Position numbers and translations under genes: made by a program
From: Rugamonas violacea
GTDB lineage: Bacteria > Pseudomonadota > Gammaproteobacteria > Burkholderiales > Burkholderiaceae_D
Assembly: GCF_016461825.1 (NCBI RefSeq)
Contig: NZ_JAEMNU010000006.1
Span: 7,556 to 45,575, forward strand
Reading direction: 5' to 3'
DNA length: 38,020 bases
The notes under the pieces: model-generated
Database searches by the model: none
What the model saw: only the letters and a program-made list of their open reading frames with translations
What the model was told of the DNA's origin: nothing
Shown here: positions 1 through 12,392 of the stretch, piece after piece
Numbering within the stretch: the stretch's first letter is position 1
Layout: the number at the start of each line of letters is the position of its first letter

Positions 1-532
1 CCCCCGGCGCCGGCGTAGCGGTCGCAGCGGCCGGCGGAGCGGCCGGCGCGGGCGCGACGGCGGCCGGTGGCAGCGGCGCGGGCGCGGGCGGCGGCGGCGC
101 CAACGGCTCGGGCAAGAAGGCGATGTTGGCGATGGCCGTCATGGTCTGGCGGAACTGCTCGGCGCCGGCGGCCAGCCAGGCCTGGGCGCTGGTGTCGTCG
201 AGGCGCGCCACCTGCAGGATCAGGTCCACGCCGGACAGCAACACGTCGACCCGGTTCGGCGTCAGGGCCAACTTGCCGTACTGCGCCGCCAGGAAGGCGT
301 CCTCCATGCCGTGGGCCAGTTGCACCACCAGGTCCAGGCCGACGATGGCGGCGGCGCCCTTGATCGAATGGGCCGCGCGCATCATCGGTTCCACCGCGGC
401 GGCGCTGCCGTCGCGGCTGCGCTCCAGCGCCAGCAGACCCTCGGTCAGCACCTGGCACTGGGCGTCGGCCTCCATGCGGAACAGGTCCTGCATGGAAAAC
501 TGGCTCAGATCCCCCGGCTGTTCCAGGCTCAT
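1..532 (-). CDS. wspE: WspE-type CheA hybrid histidine kinase, N-terminal part (runs off the window)
   Basis: This is the first 177 codons of a CheA-like kinase; the rest lies beyond the left edge. Residues about 10-110 form an Hpt domain with the phospho-acceptor histidine at residue 55 in AAHSIKGAAAIVG. A long Ala/Pro-rich linker follows (positions 1-120). In Wsp systems WspE autophosphorylates and passes phosphate to the WspR diguanylate cyclase and the WspF methylesterase; the usual WspE carries a receiver domain at its C-terminus, which cannot be seen here. The ATG at 530-532 overlaps the wspD stop (ATGA), implying translational coupling. The assignment to WspE rather than another CheA rests on the upstream wspA-B-C-D order. 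Confidence 0.85.
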   Translation of the reverse strand, partial: MSLEQPGDLSQFSMQDLFRMEADAQCQVLTEGLLALERSRDGSAAAVEPMMRAAHSIKGAAAIVGLDLVVQLAHGMEDAFLAAQYGKLALTPNRVDVLLSGVDLILQVARLDDTSAQAWLAAGAEQFRQTMTAIANIAFLPEPLAPPPPAPAPLPPAAVAPAPAAPPAAATATPAPG

Positions 533-1233
533 CGCAGCGCCCTCGCAAGTTGCTGGCCGATCAGCGCCGGATCGAGGCAGCCGATATGCATGTCGGCGTG
601 CGGCAGCACCCCGGCCAGATAGCGCGCCAGGCCCTTGTTGATGGTGGCGGCCGGCGCTTGCAGCGCGGCGCTGGCGTGGCGCACGATGCCGTGCAGGTCG
701 GCCGCCGGCACGGCGAAGGTTTGCTCGTTCCAGCGCAGCAGCAGCAGGCGCGGGAAGATGTGGCGGCCCTGCTGGGTGTCGGCGAGCGGCTCGTTCTCGT
801 CGATGCCCAGCATGGCCGCCAGCGACATGCAGGGATGCAGCGTGCCGCCGACATTGACCACGCCGAGCAGCTCGCGGCCGCTGCGATGGGGCAGGCGGTG
901 CGGCCGGGTCTGCGGCGCCACGGCGACGAACAGCGCGGTCGGCAGCGCCAGCCATTCGCGGCCGAGGCGGAACACCAGGCGCGAGGCGTCGAGCGCGGCG
1001 TCGTTGCGTGGCGGCTGGCGGAAGTGTTCGGCCCATTCCAGCTTGTAGTTGGCGTCGAGCGGGCGTTGCAGATTGAGCTGGGCGGCGCCGGCGTAGACCT
1101 CGCAGTTGCGGCAGTGGACATGCTGGACCAGCTTGGGGCAGCTCTGGTCGCCGCCCACGCCGATGCGGTTCCAACAGTCGTCGATGACGATGGCGGCGGG
1201 GGCAGGGGCGGCGGTGATGGTCGAGGTGGGCAT
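529..1233 (-). CDS. wspD: WspD-type CheW scaffold protein
   Basis: A 234-aa CheW-family coupling protein, longer than a minimal CheW. The CheW fold spans about residues 75-230, with LVFRLGREWLALPT and LLGVVNVGGTLHPCMSL typical of the beta-barrel scaffold. Ahead of it is a cysteine-rich segment, CWNRIGV followed by SCPKLVQHVHCRNCEVY, characteristic of the WspD branch and possibly metal-binding. CheW proteins link receptors to the CheA kinase at the membrane; Wsp clusters carry two, WspB and WspD. The gene begins 10 nt after the wspC stop and its TGA overlaps the wspE ATG. Family assignment is strong from motif and gene order; the role of the cysteines is unknown. Confidence 0.9.
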   Translation of the reverse strand: MPTSTITAAPAPAAIVIDDCWNRIGVGGDQSCPKLVQHVHCRNCEVYAGAAQLNLQRPLDANYKLEWAEHFRQPPRNDAALDASRLVFRLGREWLALPTALFVAVAPQTRPHRLPHRSGRELLGVVNVGGTLHPCMSLAAMLGIDENEPLADTQQGRHIFPRLLLLRWNEQTFAVPAADLHGIVRHASAALQAPAATINKGLARYLAGVLPHADMHIGCLDPALIGQQLARALR

Positions 1234-1243
1234 GGTGGCCGTT

Positions 1244-2527
1244 TCAGGTGGCTTGCTGGCGCTTGTAGATGCGCGCCGCGCGGGCCTTCAAGGTGACGGC
1301 GGTGGCGCTGTCGCGTTGTTGTTCGGCCAGCAAGGCCAGGTGGCACAAGGCCTCGTAGTGGTCGGGCTGCAGGTAGATGCAGCGGCGCCAGTGCTCGCGC
1401 GCCTGCAGCGGCTGGCCGGCGTGCTCCATCAGCAGGCCGAGGATGAAGTAGGCCTCGGCCGAGTCCGGGTGCTGTTCCAGCCAGGCCTGGCAGGCCGCGC
1501 CGGCCTGCTCGAACTGGCCCTGGTCGGCCAGCCGGCGCGCCTGTAGCAGTTCGGCGTCCTGCTCCGGCGCCGGCGCTGGAGCCGGCGTGGCCGACGTGTG
1601 GGCGCGGCCGGGCGCGGGCGACGTCCCGGCGGCCGGCTTGCTTGCCGGCGCCGCCGGCGCCGCTGGCGCGGCGGCGGCAGGGCGGGCGGGCGCCCGCACA
1701 CGCGGCGCGGCGGCCGGTGGCGGCCGGCCAGCTGCTGCTGCTGCTGCTGCTGCGCCGCGCTTGCGCAGGCCGAAGGCCAGCGGAAAAGCCAGCGGCACAA
1801 AGCCGTGCTGGCAGAACGACGGCACTTCGGCGTAGCCGGCGAACAGCAGACCGTCGTCGGCCAGCAGGGTGTTCAGGCGGGCGATGGCGGCGGCGGTGGT
1901 GGCCGGGTCGAAGTAGATCAGCAGGTTGCGGCAGAAGATCAGGTCGTAGTGGCCGGCTTGCAGGCCGCCGCCCGGCGCCAGCAGATTGCCCTGCTCGAAG
2001 CGCACCTGGCGGGCGATGCTGTCGAGTACGCGGTATTCCTGTCCGCCGATGGCGCTGAAGTAGCGTTGGCGGAAGCCCAGCTCGTCGCCGCGGAAGGCGT
2101 TGCGGCCGTAGACGCCGGCGCGGGCGCGCGCCAGGTTGGCGGCGCTGATGTCGACCGCGTCGATGTTGAAGGCGGCCGGCGCCACGCCGGCGTCGCACAG
2201 CGCCATGGCGATCGAGTAGGGCTCCTCGCCGCCGGCGCAGGGCACCGACAGGATGCGCAGCGGCCGCGCCGCGCCGGCCGCCGTGGCCAGCCGGCGCACG
2301 ACGAAGTCGGCGGCGGCGACGAAGGCCTGCGGGTCGCGGAACAACCAGGATTCCGGCACCACGACCAGTTCGACCAGGGCCTCGAGTTCGGCCGGCGCCA
2401 GCGCGGCCAGGTAGGCGGCGCGGTCGCTGGCGCCCAGCCGCGCCATGCGCGCGGCGACGGCGCGCTCGGCCTGCGCCTCGGACAGGTTCAGGCCGCTGGC
2501 CTGGCGCAGCAATGCCTGCGGGCTCAT
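1244..2527 (-). CDS. wspC: WspC-type chemoreceptor methyltransferase (CheR with TPR)
   Basis: A 427-aa CheR-family protein predicted to methylate glutamates on the WspA receptors using S-adenosylmethionine. Residues about 1-60 are the helical CheR N-domain. The catalytic domain (about 60-265) shows ESWLFRDPQAF, the SAM-binding PCAGGEEPYSIAM, and FCRNLLIYFDP. A low-complexity Ala/Pro linker (about 265-340, including an alanine run coded by GCT/GCA repeats) leads to C-terminal TPR helices (about 340-415), as in WspC. I chose the ATG at 2527 because it overlaps the wspB stop (ATGA) and starts exactly at the N-domain; the frame stays open further upstream but those codons lie inside wspB. Confidence 0.9.
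   Translation of the reverse strand: MSPQALLRQASGLNLSEAQAERAVAARMARLGASDRAAYLAALAPAELEALVELVVVPESWLFRDPQAFVAAADFVVRRLATAAGAARPLRILSVPCAGGEEPYSIAMALCDAGVAPAAFNIDAVDISAANLARARAGVYGRNAFRGDELGFRQRYFSAIGGQEYRVLDSIARQVRFEQGNLLAPGGGLQAGHYDLIFCRNLLIYFDPATTAAAIARLNTLLADDGLLFAGYAEVPSFCQHGFVPLAFPLAFGLRKRGAAAAAAAAGRPPPAAAPRVRAPARPAAAAPAAPAAPASKPAAGTSPAPGRAHTSATPAPAPAPEQDAELLQARRLADQGQFEQAGAACQAWLEQHPDSAEAYFILGLLMEHAGQPLQAREHWRRCIYLQPDHYEALCHLALLAEQQRDSATAVTLKARAARIYKRQQAT
1731..1752. repeat. (GCT)7 trinucleotide run inside wspC
   Basis: Seven consecutive GCT units lie in the linker between the methyltransferase and TPR parts of WspC and encode a polyalanine tract on the minus strand. Slippage here would add or remove alanines without breaking the frame. 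Confidence 0.8.
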
Positions 2528-2982
2528 GGCGCGTCCTCCGCCGGCGCGAACAGGATGGCGCGCAGGGCGGCCGGCAGCAGGCGCCCCAGTTCGACCAGCT
2601 GGACCATGCCGGCGGCGTCGCTGGCCACCTGGCCGAGGAAGGGCGCGGCGGCCACGCCGCTGTCGGCCAGGTCGGCGGCGGCCAGCTCGCGCACGCCCAG
2701 CACCCGTTCGGCGAGCAGTCCGAGCAGATGGGCGGCGCCGTCCGGCGCGACATAGTCGACCAGCACGATGCGGCTGTCGAACTGCTCGCGGGTCGGCGCC
2801 AGTCCGGCCAGCAGGCACAGGTCGATCACCGGCACCGGCCGGCCGTGGAAGTCGAGCAGGCCGGCGACGTGCGGCGGCGTCAGCGGCAGGTGCTTCAGGG
2901 CCAGCAGCGGCAGCACGCGCACCACCTGGCGCAGCGGCAGGCCGTAGCGGTCGGCGCCGATGTGGAAGAGGAGTAGTTTCAT
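2524..2982 (-). CDS. wspB: WspB-type CheW coupling protein
   Basis: A 152-aa single-domain CheW protein. It begins MKLLLFHIGADRYGLPL, the usual first strands of the CheW barrel, and carries VAGLLDFHGRPVPVIDLCL, the conserved segment that contacts receptors and CheA. It should couple WspA receptors to WspE. It lies 25 nt after wspA2, and its TGA overlaps the wspC ATG. It lacks the cysteine-rich leader seen in WspD, so the two CheW proteins of the operon are structurally distinct. Confidence 0.9.
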   Translation of the reverse strand: MKLLLFHIGADRYGLPLRQVVRVLPLLALKHLPLTPPHVAGLLDFHGRPVPVIDLCLLAGLAPTREQFDSRIVLVDYVAPDGAAHLLGLLAERVLGVRELAAADLADSGVAAAPFLGQVASDAAGMVQLVELGRLLPAALRAILFAPAEDAP

Positions 2983-3007
2983 GGCCCGGCTCCGATCGCG
3001 CTCGGCC

Positions 3008-4837
3008 TCACGCCGCCAGCGCGAAGCTGGCCACGCTGGCTTGCAGGTCGCCGGCGGCGTACTGCAACTGGTGCACCGCCTCGCTGGTGGCCTTGAGCGA
3101 CTCGACGCTCTGCTGGGTGGCGTCGTTCAACTGGGCCATGGTGCTGGAGATCTGCGCCGCGCCGACCGCCTGCGACTGCATGCCCTGCAAGACGGCGTCG
3201 AACTGCGGCGCCAATTTCTGCACCTGCTGCATCACGCCCGACAACTGCTCGGTCACCTGGCGCACCTCGCCGACGCTGCGGCGGATCTCCTCGGAGAATT
3301 TGTCCATGCCCATCACGCTGGCCGAGACGGCCGACTGCATCTCCTTGAGCATCTGCTCGATGTCCCAGGTCGACACCGAGGTCTGGTCGGCCAGCCGGCG
3401 GATCTCGGTGGCCACCACCGAGAAGCCACGGCCGGCCTCGCCGGCCTTCTCGGCCTCGATGGCGGCGTTGAGCGAAAGGATGTTGGTCTGGTCGGCCACC
3501 TTGGTGATGGTGGTCAGCACGCCGTTGATGTTGCTGGCCTTGTCCGACAGCGCCGCCAGCTTGGCGTTGATGGAGTCGGTGGCGGCGACCATGTGCTGCA
3601 TGGTGGCGTCCATGCGGCGCAGGTTGTCCTGCGCGCCGGCGGTGGCGCTGGTGGTGTAGTCGGCCACGGCGGTGGCCTCCTGCATGGTCTTCAGCAGGGC
3701 GCCGGTGTTGGCGGCGATCTCCTTGCTGGTGCTGAGGATCTCGACGCTGGTCTGGGCCTGTTCGATGCCGGTGGCTTCCTGCTGTCTGGCCGAGGCGGCG
3801 ATCTCGGTGGCCGAGGTGGTCACCTGGATGCCGGCCTTCTGCACGTTGTCGATCAGGCCGCGCAGCTTGTCGAGCATGCCGGCGATGCCGTCGCCGAGGC
3901 GGCCGATGGCGTCGCCGCCGGCGACGTCGACCCGGCCGCCCAGATCGCCCGCCGCCGCCCGCGACACCACCGCCAGCAGCCGGTCGACCTGGCCGCGCAG
4001 CAGTTCGGTGGCGGTTTGCTCGCGCGCCAGGTTGTCCTCGATGGCCTGGGCCATGCGGTTCAACTCGCGCGCCACCAGACCCAGCTCGTCGTCCGCCAAC
4101 ACCTCGGCGCGGGCGCCACGGCGGCCGGCGGCGATCTGGCCGACCGCCTCGGTCAGGCGGCCGAGCGGCAGCGTCAGGCTGCGCGTCAGCAGCCAGGCCA
4201 CCAGCAGGGCCAGCGTGACGCAGACGGCGCCGCCGGCCGACAGCACCAGCAGCATGTCGTGCTGCAGCGCGCGCGCCGCCAGCGAGCGCATGCCGAGCAG
4301 GCGGTTCTCCTCCGTCGTGGTCTGCTCCAACGTCTGGTAGATGGCGCGCACCAGCGGATTGCCCAGCTTCATCTGCGGCGCCTGGCCGATGGCGTCGGCC
4401 GCGCCGCCGCGCGTGCCGGCCGCCTGGCGCTGCGCCATCTGCGGTTCGACCACCTCGGCGATCCACGCCGGCACCTGCTCGGCGATGCGGCGCAGGCGGG
4501 CCGACTGGTCCGGGTTGTCGGCCACCAGGGCCCGCGCCCGGGCGATCGAGGCGGGCAGGTCGCCGAGCTCGCGGCGGGTGGCGGCCATGGCGTCCGGGGC
4601 GCCGGTCAGGTAGTAGTTGCGCGCCTCGACCTGGACCTGCAGCAGTTCGGCGTTGAGCTGGGCGATCGTCCGCAGCACCTGCATGCTGTGCTTGTCGAGG
4701 CGGTTGGCCTCGGCCATGTTGGCGAAGTTGTTGTAGGCCAGCGCCAGCAGCGCCAGGATGATGGCGACGATGCTGGCGAAGGCCAGGTACAGCTTCTGCT
4801 TGATGCTCAACTGCCTGCTGCGCTGCTGCTTCGACAT
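3008..4837 (-). CDS. wspA2: WspA-type methyl-accepting chemotaxis protein, second copy
   Basis: A 609-aa inner-membrane chemoreceptor. TM1 is at about residues 15-36 ([18 protein letters not shown]), a periplasmic four-helix-bundle-like sensor spans about 37-188, TM2 is at about 189-212, then a HAMP region and the cytoplasmic signalling hairpin. The hairpin tip reads [20 protein letters not shown]. From residue about 300 to the end it is almost identical in protein and DNA to the neighbouring receptor, whereas the sensor half is clearly diverged. There is no C-terminal pentapeptide tether, as in WspA. The start is supported by GGGGAGG just upstream of ATG 4837. The symbol is mine, to separate the two copies. 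Confidence 0.88.
   Translation of the reverse strand: MSKQQRSRQLSIKQKLYLAFASIVAIILALLALAYNNFANMAEANRLDKHSMQVLRTIAQLNAELLQVQVEARNYYLTGAPDAMAATRRELGDLPASIARARALVADNPDQSARLRRIAEQVPAWIAEVVEPQMAQRQAAGTRGGAADAIGQAPQMKLGNPLVRAIYQTLEQTTTEENRLLGMRSLAARALQHDMLLVLSAGGAVCVTLALLVAWLLTRSLTLPLGRLTEAVGQIAAGRRGARAEVLADDELGLVARELNRMAQAIEDNLAREQTATELLRGQVDRLLAVVSRAAAGDLGGRVDVAGGDAIGRLGDGIAGMLDKLRGLIDNVQKAGIQVTTSATEIAASARQQEATGIEQAQTSVEILSTSKEIAANTGALLKTMQEATAVADYTTSATAGAQDNLRRMDATMQHMVAATDSINAKLAALSDKASNINGVLTTITKVADQTNILSLNAAIEAEKAGEAGRGFSVVATEIRRLADQTSVSTWDIEQMLKEMQSAVSASVMGMDKFSEEIRRSVGEVRQVTEQLSGVMQQVQKLAPQFDAVLQGMQSQAVGAAQISSTMAQLNDATQQSVESLKATSEAVHQLQYAAGDLQASVASFALAA
3028..3860. repeat. Direct repeat, copy 1 (partner 4891-5723)
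   Basis: Positions 3028-3860 and 4891-5723 align with a constant offset of 1863 and no gaps, differing only at scattered bases; similarity continues more weakly to about 3950. The repeat covers the signalling halves of the two wspA genes. It points to a tandem duplication kept similar by recent origin or gene conversion. Confidence 0.9.
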
Positions 4838-4870
4838 GTCGCCTCCCCGGCGCGCTGGTGGCGGCCCGAC

Positions 4871-6682
4871 TCAGGCCGCAACGGAAAAATTGGCCACGCT
4901 GGTTTGCAGGTCGCCGGCGGCGTACTGCAACTGGTGCACCGCCTCGCTGGTGGCCTTGAGCGATTCGACGGTCTGCTGGGTGGCGTCGTTCAACTGGGTC
5001 ATGGTGCTGGAGATCTGCGCCGCGCCGACCGCCTGCGACTGCATGCCCTGCAGCACGGCGTCGAACTGCGGCGCCAGCTTCTGCACCTGCTCCATCACGC
5101 CCGACAGCTGCTCGGTCACCTGGCGCACCTCGCCGACGCTGCGGCGGATCTCCTCGGAGAATTTGTCCATGCCCATCACGCTGGCCGAGACGGCCGACTG
5201 CATCTCCTTGAGCATCTGCTCGATGTCCCAGGTCGACACCGAGGTCTGGTCGGCCAGCCGGCGGATCTCGGTGGCCACCACCGAAAAGCCGCGGCCGGCC
5301 TCGCCGGCCTTCTCGGCCTCGATGGCGGCGTTGAGCGAGAGGATGTTGGTCTGGTCGGCCACCTTGGTGATGGTGGTGAGCACGCCGTTGATGTTGCTGG
5401 CCTTGTCCGACAGCGCCGCCAGCTTGGCGTTGATGGAGTCGGTGGCGGCGACCATGTGCTGCATGGTGGCGTCCATGCGGCGCAGGTTGTCCTGCGCGCC
5501 GGCGGTGGCGCTGGTGGTGTAGTCGGCCACGGCGGTGGCCTCCTCCATGGTTTTCAGCAGGGCGCTGGTGTTGGCGGCGATCTCCTTGGTGGTGCTGAGG
5601 ATCTCGACGCTGGTCTGGGCCTGTTCGATGCCGGTGGCCTCCTGCTGCCTGGCCGAGGCGGCGATCTCGGTGGCCGAGGTGGTCACCTGGATGCCGGCCT
5701 TTTGCACGTTGACGATCAGGCCGCGCAGCTTGTCGAGCATGCCGGCCAGGCCGTCGCCGAGCTGGCCGATGGCGTCGTCGCCGGCGACGTCGACCTGGCC
5801 GGTCAGGTCGCCCCGCGCGGCGCGCGAGACCACCGCCAGCAAGGTGTCGACCTTGCTGCGCAGTTCCTCGGTGGCGGCCTGTTCGCGCAGCAGATTGTCC
5901 TGGATCGCCTGGGCCATGCGGTTCAATTCGCGTCCTACGGTGTTGAACTCGTCGCCGCCGCGCACCGTGAAGCGGGCCTCGCGGCGGCCGCCGGCCAGCT
6001 CGCCGAGCACCAGCGTCAGGCGGGCCAGCGGCGCCAGGATGGCGCGCGCCAGCAGCCAGACCACCAGCAGCGCCAGCGCCACGCACAGCAGGCCGCCGGC
6101 GCTCAGCGTCAGTTGCATGCCCTGTTGCAGCTGCTGCGACTGCCGGGCCCGCGCCGTCAGCAAGCGCTCCTCCTCGCCGCTGATCTCGCCGAGCAGGGCC
6201 GCGACGCTTCGGACGTGGCCGAAGCCGTTCTGGATCAGCGGCGCGATCTTGCCCAGGTCGAGCGTGGCGCCGCTCTGGTCGGCGCTCCGGCGCCGCGCGA
6301 TCAGCGGATGGACCGCGTCGCCGATCCAGCTGTCGAGCATCTGCGCCAGCTTGGCCAGGCGCTGCTGCTGGGCCGGATTGTCGCTGGTCAGGGTGCGCAG
6401 CCGGGTCATGTGCGCGGCCAGCGCCTTCTCGTTGTCGGCGCTGTCGCGCAGGCGCTCGTCGCCGGACAGCAGATAGCCGCGCAGATTGGCCTGGATCTCC
6501 AGCGCCGTCACATTCACCTTGTCGACCTCGCGCAGCACCTCCAGCGTGTGGCGGTCCCAGTCGTTGGCCTCGGACAGGCGCACGAAGTTGGCGTAGGCCA
6601 GCGCCAGCAGCGTCAGCAGGATGACCAGGATGGCGGCGAAGCCGCTGTACAGTTTGTGCTTGATGCGGATATCGGTGATCAC
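4871..6682 (-). CDS. wspA1: WspA-type methyl-accepting chemotaxis protein, first copy
   Basis: A 603-aa chemoreceptor and the first gene of the wsp operon. TM1 is at about residues 10-30 (FAAILVILLTLLALAYANF), the periplasmic helical sensor spans about 31-185, TM2 is at about 186-208, followed by HAMP and a signalling hairpin almost identical to that of the next gene. I chose the GTG at 6680-6682: it has GGGAG six bases upstream and puts TM1 at the same distance from the N-terminus as in the paralogue. An ATG-initiated extension to 6772 is possible but adds about 30 unlikely residues. The stop is 33 nt before the next start. The ligand or cue is unknown; in Pseudomonas, WspA responds to surface contact. 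Confidence 0.88.
   Translation of the reverse strand: MITDIRIKHKLYSGFAAILVILLTLLALAYANFVRLSEANDWDRHTLEVLREVDKVNVTALEIQANLRGYLLSGDERLRDSADNEKALAAHMTRLRTLTSDNPAQQQRLAKLAQMLDSWIGDAVHPLIARRRSADQSGATLDLGKIAPLIQNGFGHVRSVAALLGEISGEEERLLTARARQSQQLQQGMQLTLSAGGLLCVALALLVVWLLARAILAPLARLTLVLGELAGGRREARFTVRGGDEFNTVGRELNRMAQAIQDNLLREQAATEELRSKVDTLLAVVSRAARGDLTGQVDVAGDDAIGQLGDGLAGMLDKLRGLIVNVQKAGIQVTTSATEIAASARQQEATGIEQAQTSVEILSTTKEIAANTSALLKTMEEATAVADYTTSATAGAQDNLRRMDATMQHMVAATDSINAKLAALSDKASNINGVLTTITKVADQTNILSLNAAIEAEKAGEAGRGFSVVATEIRRLADQTSVSTWDIEQMLKEMQSAVSASVMGMDKFSEEIRRSVGEVRQVTEQLSGVMEQVQKLAPQFDAVLQGMQSQAVGAAQISSTMTQLNDATQQTVESLKATSEAVHQLQYAAGDLQTSVANFSVAA
4891..5723. repeat. Direct repeat, copy 2 (partner 3028-3860)
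   Basis: Gap-free partner of 3028-3860, covering the signalling half of the first wspA gene. Coding differences are few, for example ILSTS/ILSTT, TMQEA/TMEEA and GVMQQ/GVMEQ, and the last residues differ (SFALAA versus NFSVAA). Confidence 0.9.
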
Positions 6683-6770
6683 ATTGCACTCCCGGTGTGA
6701 CGGACGTTGTTTGCAATGTATCATCTTGTTGCCCTGCGCGCGAGCAATGTCGGCGCCGATGCAACGCAAC

Positions 6771-6795
6771 AACGGGCCGCGCGAGGCGGCCCGTT
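6771..6795 (-). terminator. Probable argG terminator hairpin
   Basis: Perfect 10-bp arms (AACGGGCCGC / GCGGCCCGTT) with a 5-nt loop lie downstream of argG on the minus strand, followed there by a T-rich TTGTTGCGTTG rather than a pure T run. A second GC-only hairpin sits at 6807-6830. Together they would separate argG from the wsp operon. Confidence 0.55.
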
Positions 6796-6839
6796 CGGGT
6801 CCAACAGCGGCGCCGGCGGGCCGGCGCCGCAGTGCGGCT

Positions 6840-8072
<1,233 letters not shown>

Positions 8073-8102
8073 GCTCGTTCCATTCTTAGGTAAAGTCAAT
8101 TC

Positions 8103-9041
8103 TTAGGCTGCGTTGTGGGTGGCGTCGAGGCGGCCCAGCAGCAGGTATTCGATCAGCGCCTTCTGCACGTGCAGGCGGTTTTCCGCCTCTTCCCACACCA
8201 CCGATTGCGGGCCGTCGATCACCTCGGCGGCGACCTCCTCGCCACGGTGGGCCGGCAGGCAGTGCATGAACAGGGCGTCGGGCGCGGCGCGCGCCATCTT
8301 GGCGGCGTCGACGATCCAGCCGTCGAAGGCGGCGATGCGGGCCGCGTTCTCGGCCTCGTAACCCATGCTGGTCCAGACGTCGGTGTTGACCAGGTGGGCG
8401 CCGGCGCAGGCGTCGGACGGGTTGGCGAAGAGGGTGTAGCGGTCGGTCGAGACCAACGACATGTCCATGTCGTAGCCCTTCGGCGTCGAGACGTTGACGT
8501 GGAAGCCGAACACCTCGGCCGCCTGCAGCCAGGAGTACAACATGTTGTTGGCGTCGCCGATCCAGGCCACCACCTTGCCGGCGATCGAGCCGCGGTGTTC
8601 GTGGAAGGTGAAGACGTCGGCCAGCACCTGGCAGGGATGGTGTTCGTTGGTCAGGCCGTTGATCACCGGCACGCGCGAGTTGGCGGCGAAACGCTCGATG
8701 ATGTCCTGGCCGAAGGTGCGCACCATGATGATGTCGCACATGCGGCTCATCACCTGGCCGGCGTCCTCGACCGGCTCGCCGCGGCCGAGTTGCGAGTCGC
8801 GCGTGTTGAGGTAGATGGCGGCGCCGCCCAGCTGGTGCATGCCGGCCTCGAAGGACAGGCGGGTGCGCGTCGAGTTCTTCTCGAACACCATCACCAGGGT
8901 GCGGTCGATCAGCGGATGGTGGATCTCGTAGTTCTTGAACTTACGCTTGATCAGCGAGGCGCGTTCGATCACGTATTCGTATTCAGCCAAGGTGAAATCG
9001 GAAAATTGCAGGTAGTGCTTGATCGGTTTTTTGATAGGCAT
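8103..9041 (-). CDS. argF: Ornithine carbamoyltransferase
   Basis: A 312-aa anabolic ornithine carbamoyltransferase, making citrulline from ornithine and carbamoyl phosphate. Seen motifs are STRTRLSFE (carbamoyl-phosphate site, residues about 57-65), HHPCQVLAD, and HCLPAHRGEE near the C-terminus (ornithine and catalytic Cys region). Length is typical. It is first in the argF-argG operon, whose products catalyse successive steps. A TATAAT box lies about 60 bp upstream of the start. Placement and the HCLPAHRG motif favour the biosynthetic over the catabolic enzyme. Confidence 0.96.
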   Translation of the reverse strand: MPIKKPIKHYLQFSDFTLAEYEYVIERASLIKRKFKNYEIHHPLIDRTLVMVFEKNSTRTRLSFEAGMHQLGGAAIYLNTRDSQLGRGEPVEDAGQVMSRMCDIIMVRTFGQDIIERFAANSRVPVINGLTNEHHPCQVLADVFTFHEHRGSIAGKVVAWIGDANNMLYSWLQAAEVFGFHVNVSTPKGYDMDMSLVSTDRYTLFANPSDACAGAHLVNTDVWTSMGYEAENAARIAAFDGWIVDAAKMARAAPDALFMHCLPAHRGEEVAAEVIDGPQSVVWEEAENRLHVQKALIEYLLLGRLDATHNAA

Positions 9042-9104
9042 AGTGACAACGGATAGATGCGTGGGCGTGGGGCGGTGTGCCTGCGGAGCCGGCTGAGCGA
9101 ATCA

Positions 9105-9110
9105 ATTATA
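9105..9110 (-). promoter_or_regulatory. Probable -10 box of the argF-argG operon
   Basis: TATAAT on the minus strand about 64 bp upstream of the argF ATG, within an AT-rich stretch (9100-9130) that contrasts with its surroundings. No good -35 is at the canonical spacing, which would fit an activated or regulated promoter. The local AATCAATTATAA is loosely like an ARG box, but I cannot establish a regulator site. Confidence 0.45.
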
Positions 9111-9135
9111 AGGGCAATCGCACAATTCGGCGAAC

Positions 9136-9234
9136 GGCGCCCCGCTTGCCCGGGGCGCCCATGGCGCGGCCGCCGCGCCGACGGGCTTGTTGGCCGGGCG
9201 ATCGGCACGGGAGGCCCGCCGTTGCAGGCCTCCC
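9136..9234 (-). terminator. Two GC-rich hairpins downstream of the sensor kinase gene
   Basis: GGCGCCCC/GGGGCGCC arms at 9136-9143 and 9152-9159, and GGGAGGCC/GGCCTCCC arms at 9209-9216 and 9227-9234. Neither has a T run on the minus strand. They lie between the end of the sensor kinase gene and the argF promoter, so they may limit readthrough, but termination is unproven. Confidence 0.3.
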
Positions 9235-9297
9235 ATAACAATTCAAGCGCTCGATTGGACTAGACAAGTGGGGCGGCAAGCTGGTCGCTTGGGAAAC

Positions 9298-9358
9298 CCC
9301 ACAGGCGCAAACCCGGGGTCGGACCCGGCGGGTCCGACCCCGGCCCTTCGCCGTTGGG
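9298..9358. repeat. Palindromic intergenic repeat, family A, copy 1
   Basis: A 61-bp element: outer CCCACAGGCG at the left and CGCCGTTGGG at the right (near-inverted), with a core palindrome GGGGTCGGACCC-ggc-GGGTCCGACCCC at 9315-9341; counting flanking CC/GG the arms are 14 bp. The same layout recurs at 28047-28107 and, cut by the window edge, at 37995-38020. It resembles REP-type elements mobilised by RAYT transposases. It lies just beyond the 3' end of the sensor kinase gene. Confidence 0.85.
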
Positions 9359-9382
9359 TGGTGGCGGGGAGGCGCCCTCGGC

Positions 9383-12244
<2,862 letters not shown>

Positions 12245-12317
12245 TGTCAGCCCCTGGGACAGCTGGTTGGCCGCGCCGGCGGGGCGGCGCGGGGAATTGC
12301 CTTGCGGCATTCATCGC

Positions 12318-12323
12318 ATTGTA
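12318..12323 (-). promoter_or_regulatory. Possible -10 box of the sensor kinase gene
   Basis: TACAAT on the minus strand about 75 bp before the chosen kinase start, in the only less GC-rich part of the gap after rsgA. No convincing -35 is visible. Confidence 0.3.
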
Positions 12324-12392
12324 GTACGAGCCGGCCGGCGCGGCTAGCCGGCGGCGGCCGGTTGGTCTGCGGCCGGTCACGCCGGCGGCGCT

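Noticed and set aside
2960..6700. Long plus-strand open frame opposite the two wspA genes
   Set aside because: It is a shadow frame created by high GC in the minus-strand genes; the composition (His, Gly, Leu, Gln repeats) is not protein-like.
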